DNA of 6,228 bases from Candidatus Woesearchaeota archaeon (GTDB taxonomy: Archaea > Nanobdellota > Nanobdellia > Woesearchaeales > 21-14-0-10-32-9), in the NCBI GenBank assembly GCA_007116295.1, contig SKIS01000045.1, forward strand, positions 1 through 6,228. Reading direction: 5' to 3'. Both the position numbers and the translations under genes were made by a program. The number at the start of each line of letters is the position of its first letter. Positions within the stretch are counted from its first letter, which is position 1. The notes beneath the pieces were generated by a model. The model was not told the origin of the DNA. It was given only the letters and a program-made list of their open reading frames with translations, and searched no databases. This document shows, piece by piece, positions 1 through 5,505 of the stretch.

Positions 1-2049
1 ATAATTCTTTTTATGAGTTTGAATTCTTTTATTACACTCTTTATTTTTGGATTCTAATTGCTTTACTCTTTTTTCCCAATGTTTCATTTCTTTTGTTTTT
101 TTAGCTAAGTTTTTCTTTGTTAGAAGCCTTTTTACATATCTCTTGGTTTTCTTTGTTATTAACCTTTTTTTGTAATCTCTTATTTTTTTGTTATTAGCTT
201 TTATCTGGTCTTCATATTTTTTTACGTATCTGTCTTTTTTTGTTTCCAATTTTTCTATTCTTGGCTTTATCATTTTTTTTAGATGAGCATGGTTTTTTTC
301 AACAACTCTATCCCTATCCGGACTTGTAGCTTCAGTTATTGTACTAATAAAAAACTTTGTTTTAACATCGTATTTTGTTTCTCTTAAAGCATATTTTATT
401 GTTTGAGCAATGTTTCTTTTATGTCTTATTATATCTACATCTTTAGGTATATATGTTGACCAAGTAATACTTCCTAAATGATTTCCAACAGGAATAGACT
501 TGGTTGTTAAATCAAACATGAAAGGTCCTTTTAGTGGGAAAGAATGTTTATTGAAAGGCTTTACTTGACAAACAATTTTTAGATGAGGAACGTATGTTTG
601 AGCTTTTGTTAAAGATATTTTTATGTGAGTTTCATCACTATGCTTTTTTACTTGGGAAATTAAGTCTTTTAAGTTTTTAGTGTTTTGAGATGGTTTTTGA
701 ATAGTTGTCTTCGCTTTTCTTTTAGTGGAAGAAGAGCTTTTTTGTTTTACGACCTTAGCCTTTTGTTTTAAAACTATATTTCCTGTTATTTGAGGCCTAG
801 TTGAAGGCTCATTTATCCACTTTATTTCTTTATCTTTCAGTGGACCGCTATGGTAAGTATAAAGCCATCTGGAAGCTATTGTTTTTTGCTTATTAATGAT
901 AGAGTTATTATAAACAAACATTCCTGTTTTCAAATTACTTATTTTTGATTTTAAATCACTAGGCGCCATATCTAAAGCAGTAGCAACTTTTTCAATATCG
1001 TTTTGAGTTCTAAGCTTACCTATAAATCTAGTCCCTAGATTTCCAAGCATTTTGTAATCTATATCTCCTGGGTTTTGAGTTGCTAAAATTATACCAAGTC
1101 CGAATGCTCTTGCTTGTCTTACTAGTAATTCTAATATTTTCTTTATAGGAGGATTGCTTGGAGGTGGAGGAAGAAGACCTGCTATTTCATCGATGTATAA
1201 AATGTATTTTAATTTTTGACTTCCTCCTTTTTCTAATAAGAATTTGTATATTTCGTAAAGTATTTTTTCCACTACCAATCCTTTTTCTTCTTGACTGTGG
1301 ACGCTTCTTAAATCATATATGTTTAAATTATTTTTTTTGTATTGCTCTTTTATATCTATTATTTCTCCTTGTTTCCAAGCTCTTTTTGAAGGACTGCTTA
1401 AAAGAAGGTTTATACTAGACGCCGCCTTTAATCGATCTTTTTCTTTAACAAAACTTTCTAATGGAAGGCTTCCAATATTATCAAAAGGAGGATTAATTAT
1501 TAACTCTATTAGCTTATGTATAGTTAAATCTTTTTTTTGCTCCCAGCTATGTATTATTATTTGAGATATTAAAGATTGAATTTTCTCAGAGTTACTTTTT
1601 ATACTTGCAAGTTGAGTTATGCTCGCACTTAGAGGATCTACAAAATTAGCAACTTCTGTTATGTCTAAGTCTTTAAAGTGTTTTGGACAACTAAGGTCGG
1701 GCATTAGGCTTACAGGTATACCCGTATTACTTTTTGGAGTGTATATTTTTGTATCGTGTTTTAAATTAGCAGAGCTGCCAAGCTCATCGAAATGTTTTTG
1801 AGCAACTTTTTGGGCTTGTCTATTGTTAACAAAAGGTCTGAAATCATATTTTTTATTATAAATAGCTAATCCTCCTATGTCTCCTTTAGGATCTATGGCG
1901 ATGACAGGTATTCCTTTTGATAATGCTTCTTCTACTAAGACCTTACACATCACAGTTTTACCACTACCCGTAGTTCCTAAAACTGCTGCATGTCTAGTTA
2001 AATGTTGAAGATTGAACTTGACATCTTCACTTATAAAAACATTACTCAT
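1..2049 (-). CDS. HerA/FtsK-type ATPase (DUF87-like), C-terminus cut by the window edge
   Basis: The minus frame is open from ATG at 2049 to position 1: 683 codons with no stop, so the protein runs off the left edge. I translated it by hand. Residues 25-32 read GTTGSGKT (Walker A, K31, T32). A hydrophobic strand ending LYIDE gives Walker B (D287, E288). LATQNP (322-327) is the sensor-like motif, and GNLGTRF (337-342) holds a likely arginine finger, R341. This set is typical of HerA/VirB4/FtsK hexameric pumps that translocate DNA or unfold protein-DNA complexes. Walker A lies very near the N-terminus, so the HAS-barrel of canonical HerA is absent. Downstream come a Lys/Ser/Thr-rich linker (about 424-465), an unassigned, probably folded segment (about 466-585), and a highly charged Lys-rich helical or coiled-coil stretch (about 585-683). 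No nurA, mre11 or rad50 is visible nearby. The family call is firm; the cellular role is unknown. Confidence 0.87.
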   Translation of the reverse strand, partial: MSNVFISEDVKFNLQHLTRHAAVLGTTGSGKTVMCKVLVEEALSKGIPVIAIDPKGDIGGLAIYNKKYDFRPFVNNRQAQKVAQKHFDELGSSANLKHDTKIYTPKSNTGIPVSLMPDLSCPKHFKDLDITEVANFVDPLSASITQLASIKSNSEKIQSLISQIIIHSWEQKKDLTIHKLIELIINPPFDNIGSLPLESFVKEKDRLKAASSINLLLSSPSKRAWKQGEIIDIKEQYKKNNLNIYDLRSVHSQEEKGLVVEKILYEIYKFLLEKGGSQKLKYILYIDEIAGLLPPPPSNPPIKKILELLVRQARAFGLGIILATQNPGDIDYKMLGNLGTRFIGKLRTQNDIEKVATALDMAPSDLKSKISNLKTGMFVYNNSIINKQKTIASRWLYTYHSGPLKDKEIKWINEPSTRPQITGNIVLKQKAKVVKQKSSSSTKRKAKTTIQKPSQNTKNLKDLISQVKKHSDETHIKISLTKAQTYVPHLKIVCQVKPFNKHSFPLKGPFMFDLTTKSIPVGNHLGSITWSTYIPKDVDIIRHKRNIAQTIKYALRETKYDVKTKFFISTITEATSPDRDRVVEKNHAHLKKMIKPRIEKLETKKDRYVKKYEDQIKANNKKIRDYKKRLITKKTKRYVKRLLTKKNLAKKTKEMKHWEKRVKQLESKNKECNKRIQTHKKNY

Positions 2050-2074
2050 ATGTTAATTGTTTTATTGCAATATT

Positions 2075-2083
2075 ATTTAAATA
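2075..2083 (-). promoter_or_regulatory. Probable TATA box of the HerA-like ATPase gene
   Basis: Read on the minus strand this is TATTTAAAT. Its centre is about 30 bp upstream of the ATG at 2049. Archaeal transcription usually starts about 25 bp downstream of the TATA centre, which puts the 5' end within a few bases of the start codon. No Shine-Dalgarno sequence is present before the ATG, so the mRNA is probably leaderless. The region is very AT-rich, so the exact box is uncertain. Confidence 0.45.
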
Positions 2084-2093
2084 TATCTAAACA

Positions 2094-2102
2094 TATATAA
2101 AA
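2094..2102 (+). promoter_or_regulatory. TATA box of the tRNA-Arg gene
   Basis: TATATAAAA is centred about 29 bp before the first base of the tRNA, the expected archaeal TATA spacing for a start at or a few bases before the 5' end. A short purine-rich stretch just upstream could serve as a BRE. It probably also drives the membrane protein gene at 2307, because no second TATA-like element lies between the tRNA and that gene. Confidence 0.6.
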
Positions 2103-2126
2103 AAGAAGAATGTTCGCTAACTGGTT

Positions 2127-2244
2127 GAACCTGTAGCGCAGCCTGGATAGCGCGAGTGCCTCCTATATCAAAGCAAAGATTCGGTGAGGCTTTGCTACAA
2201 TTGGTGAGAGCACTAGGTCGAGGGTTCGAATCCCTCCAGGTTCG
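2127..2244 (+). tRNA. tRNA-Arg(CCU): tRNA-Arg (anticodon CCU), interrupted by a 43-nt intron
   Basis: All arms are visible. The acceptor stem is GAACCTG (2127-2133) with CAGGTTC (2237-2243), 7 perfect pairs. The D stem is GCGC (2136-2139) with GCGC (2150-2153), around a loop with GG followed by A. The anticodon stem is AGTGC (2155-2159) with GCACT (2210-2214). The variable loop is AGGTC. The T arm is GAGGG, TTCGAAT, CCCTC (2220-2236). The discriminator is G2244, and no CCA is encoded. With an intron at the usual 37/38 site the mature loop is CUCCUAA, giving anticodon CCU (2162-2164) and a 75-nt mature tRNA. Anticodon C35 and U36, A at position 20 in the D loop, and a discriminator G fit archaeal tRNA-Arg. 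It reads AGG codons and, given the many AGA/AGG-type arginine codons in this AT-rich DNA, is a needed decoder. Confidence 0.92.
2166..2208 (+). other. tRNA intron (position 37/38), relaxed bulge-helix-bulge
   Basis: The borders are placed by archaeal splicing-endonuclease rules. The 5' bulge is TA|T (2164-2166) and the 3' bulge is AG|A (2207-2209), with cuts after the second base of each. The 4-bp helix between them would be CTCC (2160-2163) with GGTG (2203-2206). It contains one T-T mismatch, so the motif is not canonical. Inside the intron AGCAAAG (2172-2178) pairs perfectly with CTTTGCT (2190-2196) around an 11-nt loop. GGTGAG occurs twice (2183-2188 and 2203-2208), which leaves a second possible pairing partner. 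The presence of an intron is near certain; its exact ends are inferred. Confidence 0.75.
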
Positions 2245-2248
2245 TAAG
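2233..2248 (+). repeat. 16-nt direct repeat, copy 1 (tRNA 3' end)
   Basis: CCTCCAGGTTCGTAAG covers the last T-stem bases, the acceptor 3' strand, the discriminator and 4 nt of flank. An identical copy lies 47 nt downstream. Copies of a tRNA 3' end are what tRNA-targeting integrases leave as attL/attR, but the spacing here is too short to hold an element. Confidence 0.9.
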
Positions 2249-2252
2249 AAAG

Positions 2253-2286
2253 TTGGAGGTTGAGAACAAAGTGACCGCACCTCCAG
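2253..2286 (+). promoter_or_regulatory. Hairpin that pairs a strong Shine-Dalgarno sequence with the repeat copy
   Basis: TTGGAGGT (2253-2260) pairs with ACCTCCAG (2279-2286): 7 Watson-Crick pairs plus one G-T, around an 18-nt loop. GGAGGT is a perfect anti-16S match and would be masked in this fold. It sits between the tRNA 3' end and the membrane protein start. It may act in the 5' leader of that mRNA or as an RNA processing signal. No function is shown; the pairing itself is plain in the sequence. Confidence 0.4.
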
Positions 2287-2294
2287 GTTCGTAA
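2271..2294 (+). CDS. Possible seven-codon leader ORF (MTAPPGS)
   Basis: A GTG at 2271 is followed by six codons and TAA (2292-2294), encoding MTAPPGS. A perfect GGAGGT lies 10 nt upstream of the GTG. Pro-Pro-Gly is a known ribosome-stalling motif relieved by IF5A/EF-P. The codons CCT CCA themselves pair with the Shine-Dalgarno sequence. The frame is the same as that of the membrane protein, whose start follows 12 nt after the stop, and the stop overlaps that gene's ribosome-binding site. Such a short frame can arise by chance, particularly as much of it is copied from a tRNA end. Low confidence. Confidence 0.2.
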   Translation: MTAPPGS

Positions 2295-2295
2295 G
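2280..2295 (+). repeat. 16-nt direct repeat, copy 2 (tRNA-end duplicate before the membrane protein gene)
   Basis: This is identical over 16 nt to 2233-2248 and differs on both flanks (A instead of C before, G instead of A after). It supplies the first part of the ribosome-binding site of the gene at 2307 (AAGGA at 2293-2297). Its CCTCC also pairs with GGAGG at 2255-2259. No other tRNA arms surround it, so it is not a second intact tRNA. Confidence 0.9.
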
Positions 2296-2297
2296 GA
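2293..2297 (+). promoter_or_regulatory. Ribosome-binding site of the flippase-like gene
   Basis: AAGGA lies 9 nt before the ATG at 2307 and supports that start. The in-frame TAA at 2292-2294 rules out a longer N-terminus. Confidence 0.6.
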
Positions 2298-2306
2298 AAA
2301 CAAAAC

Positions 2307-3287
2307 ATGAAAAACAAAACAGTCATATGGATATCATTTATAGTAGGACTTTTAGCCTTTATCTATGCTATGTGGGAATTTTCTTTTGATGATATTTTAA
2401 ATAATCACTACGGTACTTTAGAAATGGTTTTTCTTTACATCCTAGTTGTTTTAATAATTCAAGTTTTGCTTACCTATAGATGGAAAATAATACTTAATTC
2501 TCAAGGCATACAAATGAATATTTTTGAACTTAATAATATAAGAATGGCTGGGCAAGCTATAAGTTTCTTAACCCCTGCTGCTCGACTTGGAGGTGAACCT
2601 GTTAAAGCAGCTATTTTAGCTAAAAAAAAGAAGTTAACTTATAAAAAAAGTTTAAGCAGCATAGTCATAGATAAAAGTTTAGATATAAGTAGTTCAGGAA
2701 TATTTTTTGTTCTTGGAATATTTTTATTATTACTAACATTTAGTGTTAATCCTCAAACATATACAGTTTTAGTTCCTGTTGCTGCAGGAATACTTGCAAT
2801 CATATTCGTTTTTAATTATTATATGATTAAAGGAAGAACTCTTTTAGAGAGAATTATAAGTATTTTGGGATTGAATAAGATTACAAAGGTTTATGATTAT
2901 ATTGTAAAAATAGAGGAACCTATGATTTTTTTCTATAAAAAAGATTTTAGAAAGTTTTTGAAAGCGACACTAATTAGTGCAACGACTTGGTTTTTTATGT
3001 TTATAGAATACAGTATCCTTGCAAGAATAGTGGGTGTTAACATAGGCATAGTGGAAGTTTTTGTCATAGTTAGTGTTATAGGTCTTGCGTATATCGTGCC
3101 TATACCTATGGCGTTGGGTGCTTTAGAACTTGGTCAAGTCGGTGTTTTCCGATTTTTAGGGTTGGGAGCTAGTGCAGGTATAGCTTTGGCTTTGATTGTT
3201 AGAATTAAAGATATTGTTTTAAGTATAATAGGTTTGTTCTTAGTTGGTTTTTATGGAGTTAAACTTAAGGAAGTCTGGGAAAAATAG
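2307..3287 (+). CDS. Lysylphosphatidylglycerol synthase TM / flippase-like integral membrane protein
   Basis: This is a 326-residue, very hydrophobic protein with about seven to eight membrane segments, near residues 5-24, 38-57, 131-146, 152-173, 217-238, 248-270 and 288-318. Two motifs place it in the LPG_synthase_TM (UPF0104, AglD/MprF-N-like) family. One is TPAARLGGEPVKA (89-101), with R93 and GGEP, in a loop. The other is VPIPMALGALELG (264-276), with paired prolines and E274. In bacteria the MprF membrane half flips lysyl-phosphatidylglycerol. Archaeal members are often linked to glycolipid or dolichol-sugar handling, with roles mostly unproven. The catalytic lysyl-transferase half of MprF is absent, as is normal for short archaeal members. 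The gene follows tRNA-Arg by 62 nt with no T-run or TATA between them, so it is probably read from the tRNA promoter. Substrate unknown. Confidence 0.85.
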   Translation: MKNKTVIWISFIVGLLAFIYAMWEFSFDDILNNHYGTLEMVFLYILVVLIIQVLLTYRWKIILNSQGIQMNIFELNNIRMAGQAISFLTPAARLGGEPVKAAILAKKKKLTYKKSLSSIVIDKSLDISSSGIFFVLGIFLLLLTFSVNPQTYTVLVPVAAGILAIIFVFNYYMIKGRTLLERIISILGLNKITKVYDYIVKIEEPMIFFYKKDFRKFLKATLISATTWFFMFIEYSILARIVGVNIGIVEVFVIVSVIGLAYIVPIPMALGALELGQVGVFRFLGLGASAGIALALIVRIKDIVLSIIGLFLVGFYGVKLKEVWEK

Positions 3288-3288
3288 G

Positions 3289-4092
3289 TCATAAACTTTT
3301 TTTCTTCAAAAAAGAATGGATTTGTTTCGATACAACCTCTGGATTTGAAAGATTTATGTCGTGAGGCGCGTTTGGAATTATTTTAAGTTGTGAGTTTCGG
3401 ATTTCTTTTTTCATTTTTTTGCTTATTGGTAGAGGAGTTAAAAAGTCTTTTTCTCCAACCATTAAAAGAGTAGGCGCTTCTATTTCTTTTAGCTCGTTTT
3501 CCTTATCCAGTGTTATCATAGCTTTTAAGCATCCTAAAACTACTGCGCTGTTTGTGTGTCTTACGCTTTTTAGCCAACGTATTACCACATTACTTTTGGG
3601 CACGAAATCAAAGTCTTGTATTATTTGTTTTATTAGGAATTTTTCGCTATAGTTATTTATCCATTTTTTTAGATAATTAGTTAAATATCCTCTTGTATCG
3701 TAGTATTTTAGAGGATTTTCATAAGATGTATCTAAAAGAACTAAAGCCTTGGGATCTTTATAACGTTGGATAAAGTCTAAAGCTATCATGCCTCCCATAC
3801 TATGACCTATTAAAACGTATTCTTTTATTTTTTCTTTGATCAATACTTTTTTTATGTCACTTGAAAAATGTTCAAAAGAGTAGTCCTTAGGATTGGGATG
3901 CTTTGTGCTTTTACCAAACCCTCTTAAATCCATTATTAAAACAGAATATCCTTTTTTAGAAAGAAATTCTTTTTCTTTTTTCCAAACATTTCTATTATGA
4001 ACCCATCCATGAATAAATACGAGTGTTACCTTTTCATTTTTTGTATATTCATAATATATTTCGTGATCTTGAGAAGTTTTTAAAATAGTCAT
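3289..4092 (-). CDS. Alpha/beta hydrolase fold protein
   Basis: This is a 267-residue soluble protein with the full triad of the alpha/beta hydrolase superfamily. HGW (28-30) forms the oxyanion-hole loop after the strand LVFI. DLRGFGKS (55-62) is the usual turn. GHSMGG (96-101) carries nucleophile S98. D216 in the strand-end motif VGEKDFLTP is the acid, and H244 in NAPHDINL is the base. A lid of about 80 residues lies between. There is no signal peptide, so it is cytoplasmic. The family includes esterases, C-C hydrolases and haloperoxidase-like proteins, and the substrate cannot be read from sequence. Its ATG overlaps the gatE stop by 4 bp (ATGA) and has no clear ribosome-binding site, so translation is probably coupled to gatE. 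Its 3' end is 1 bp from the convergent gene. A short T5 run follows its stop on the minus strand (3284-3280). Confidence 0.9.
   Translation of the reverse strand: MTILKTSQDHEIYYEYTKNEKVTLVFIHGWVHNRNVWKKEKEFLSKKGYSVLIMDLRGFGKSTKHPNPKDYSFEHFSSDIKKVLIKEKIKEYVLIGHSMGGMIALDFIQRYKDPKALVLLDTSYENPLKYYDTRGYLTNYLKKWINNYSEKFLIKQIIQDFDFVPKSNVVIRWLKSVRHTNSAVVLGCLKAMITLDKENELKEIEAPTLLMVGEKDFLTPLPISKKMKKEIRNSQLKIIPNAPHDINLSNPEVVSKQIHSFLKKKSL
3296..3314 (+). terminator. T-run terminator of the flippase-like gene
   Basis: Seven Ts (3297-3303) begin 10 bp after the TAG stop, a usual archaeal termination signal. The sequence CTTTTTT (3296-3302) also pairs with AAAAAAG (3308-3314) around a 5-nt loop. The signal lies inside the 3' end of the convergent hydrolase gene, where it encodes Lys-rich residues, so part of the T content is explained by coding. 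Confidence 0.45.
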
Positions 4093-5504
4093 TTTAGATT
4101 TTTCTTTAAGAGTGACATGACTTGTTTGCCATCTGCCTTACCCGCTAATTTTTTCATAATTGACCCCATCAAAGCACCTATTGGAGCCTCAGGATTATTT
4201 TTTATTGCGACCAGTACTTCTTTTTCTACTTCTTTAGGCGTTAGCTTTTTGTATTTTGAAAATAAAGGTTTTTTATCTCTACTTTCTTTTAGTATTAGTG
4301 CTACGCTGTCAAAACTTATCTCTCCTTTAGATAGTGATTCAAACAAAGCTTGTTCATCTAAATATTTTAACTCTCCTTCTTTTTGTGCTTCAGGTATTTT
4401 TTTTAATATGATATCCGCTATATTAGTAGAGGATAATTGTTTGGAAGCATATTTTTTGAAAAGAGATTCGAAATCTTTTTTTGTTTTGCTTTGTGTTTTC
4501 ACAACTTGCTTGGCTAAGTCTTCGCTTAAATCAAATTCTTGCTTATATCTGTGAATTTTTTGTTTTAATGTTTCGGGAACTTCTATCTGAAATACTTCAG
4601 GGTTGATGATTTCCACATCTGTTTCAGGATACATTCTATCTGCACCAGGCATAGGTCTTAGATAACTAGTAGTGTTGTCAGTCTCTGCTTTTCTTACAGC
4701 ACTTTCTACTTCTTTTTTTTGATTTATTAAGTTTAATTGTCTTTTTATTTCATTATCTACAACTTTTGGTATACTTTTAAAATCTTGAAAGCCTTTTATC
4801 TCTGTTCTAGCACCACCCTTTATGCTTATATTTACATCTTGCCTTATGCTTCCTATTCCTCTTTTTACATTTTTTATACTTCTTATTAGCATTCCTATAT
4901 GTGCCGCTACTTTTTTTACTTCTTCAGGTGTTTTCATATCAGGAGCAGTAGCTATCTCTAAGAGAGGTATTCCCAACCTTGATAAATTGTATGTGTCTTG
5001 GTTTTTTGTTCTTGTTATTACTTGGCATGCTTCTTCTTCTAGGCACAGACTTTCTATGCCGTACTTTTTGCCATCAACTTCTACATATCCATTTGTTCCT
5101 ATTAGTGCAGTTCTTTGAAAACCACTTGTGTTAGAGCCATCAATAACTGTTTTTCTCATAAATTGAATTCTATATCTTACTTTTAGATTTAGAAGACTTG
5201 CCATTTTTAGAGCTGCTTCAACAGCTTCCTTGCTTACTGGATGAGGAGGCTCGTCGTCAGTTTCTACTAAGCAATTTATTGATTTGTACCCTCCATAAAC
5301 AAATTTTTTGCTTTTTTCCTGTTCAAATTTAGCTGCTTTATCTATTAGCCCGCTTTCACCAGCACTTGCTCTTAGAGTTCTTGTAAAAGTAAAGTCTGGT
5401 TTGTCTTTGCTTATAATTGTTGGGCAACTACAAAAAAGTTTTCTTCCTTCTAGTTGTTGATGAATTTCTATTCCTGATTTAAAGCCTAACTTTTCGTAAT
5501 CCAT
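4089..5504 (-). CDS. gatE: Glu-tRNA(Gln) amidotransferase subunit E, short form
   Basis: GatE binds Glu-tRNA(Gln), phosphorylates the glutamyl carboxylate and accepts ammonia from GatD to make Gln-tRNA(Gln). Diagnostic stretches of the GatB/GatE fold are GIEIHQQL (11-18) and KLFCSCPT (22-29). ETDDEPPHP (81-89) is typical of GatE rather than GatB. Further ones are DGSNTSGFQRT (122-132), SRLGIPLLEIAT (175-186), RQDVNISI (221-228), RPMPGADRMYPETD (283-296) and the C-terminal tail GALMGSIMKKLAGKADG (443-459). The protein has 471 residues, whereas typical GatE is about 620-640. The missing length falls between the helix at 244-262 and VRKAETDN (270-277), where other GatE proteins carry an AspRS-like (GAD) insertion. 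The start is set by an AGGAG 11 nt upstream, one base after the gatD stop. A GatB identity is unlikely because of the gatD neighbour. Confidence 0.95.
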   Translation of the reverse strand: MDYEKLGFKSGIEIHQQLEGRKLFCSCPTIISKDKPDFTFTRTLRASAGESGLIDKAAKFEQEKSKKFVYGGYKSINCLVETDDEPPHPVSKEAVEAALKMASLLNLKVRYRIQFMRKTVIDGSNTSGFQRTALIGTNGYVEVDGKKYGIESLCLEEEACQVITRTKNQDTYNLSRLGIPLLEIATAPDMKTPEEVKKVAAHIGMLIRSIKNVKRGIGSIRQDVNISIKGGARTEIKGFQDFKSIPKVVDNEIKRQLNLINQKKEVESAVRKAETDNTTSYLRPMPGADRMYPETDVEIINPEVFQIEVPETLKQKIHRYKQEFDLSEDLAKQVVKTQSKTKKDFESLFKKYASKQLSSTNIADIILKKIPEAQKEGELKYLDEQALFESLSKGEISFDSVALILKESRDKKPLFSKYKKLTPKEVEKEVLVAIKNNPEAPIGALMGSIMKKLAGKADGKQVMSLLKKNLK

Positions 5505-5505
5505 A

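Noticed and set aside
1158..1801. Three plus-strand frames of 60-86 codons, rich in Phe, Leu and Ile
   Set aside because: They are antisense to the continuous ATPase frame, which carries real motifs. Their hydrophobicity follows from reading Lys-rich coding DNA backwards.
2127..2244. tRNA-Trp (CCA), by placing the intron two bases earlier
   Set aside because: The loop CUCCAGA is possible, but it moves the intron off the usual 37/38 site, and archaeal tRNA-Trp normally has discriminator A. A20, G73 and the CUCCUAA loop fit Arg(CCU) better.
2077..2280. A 67-codon minus-strand frame over the tRNA, with a TWRDSNPRPSA-like stretch
   Set aside because: This peptide is the well-known spurious translation of the antisense of a tRNA T arm and acceptor stem. 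The tRNA explains the sequence.
2233..2295. Integrated mobile element between the tRNA-end repeats
   Set aside because: Only 31 bp separate the copies and no integrase gene is in the window. At most it is a scar or an unused att pair.
4089..5504. GatB of a bacterial-type GatCAB
   Set aside because: The length fits GatB, but IEIHQQL and ETDDEPPHP are GatE-type, and the partner upstream is GatD.
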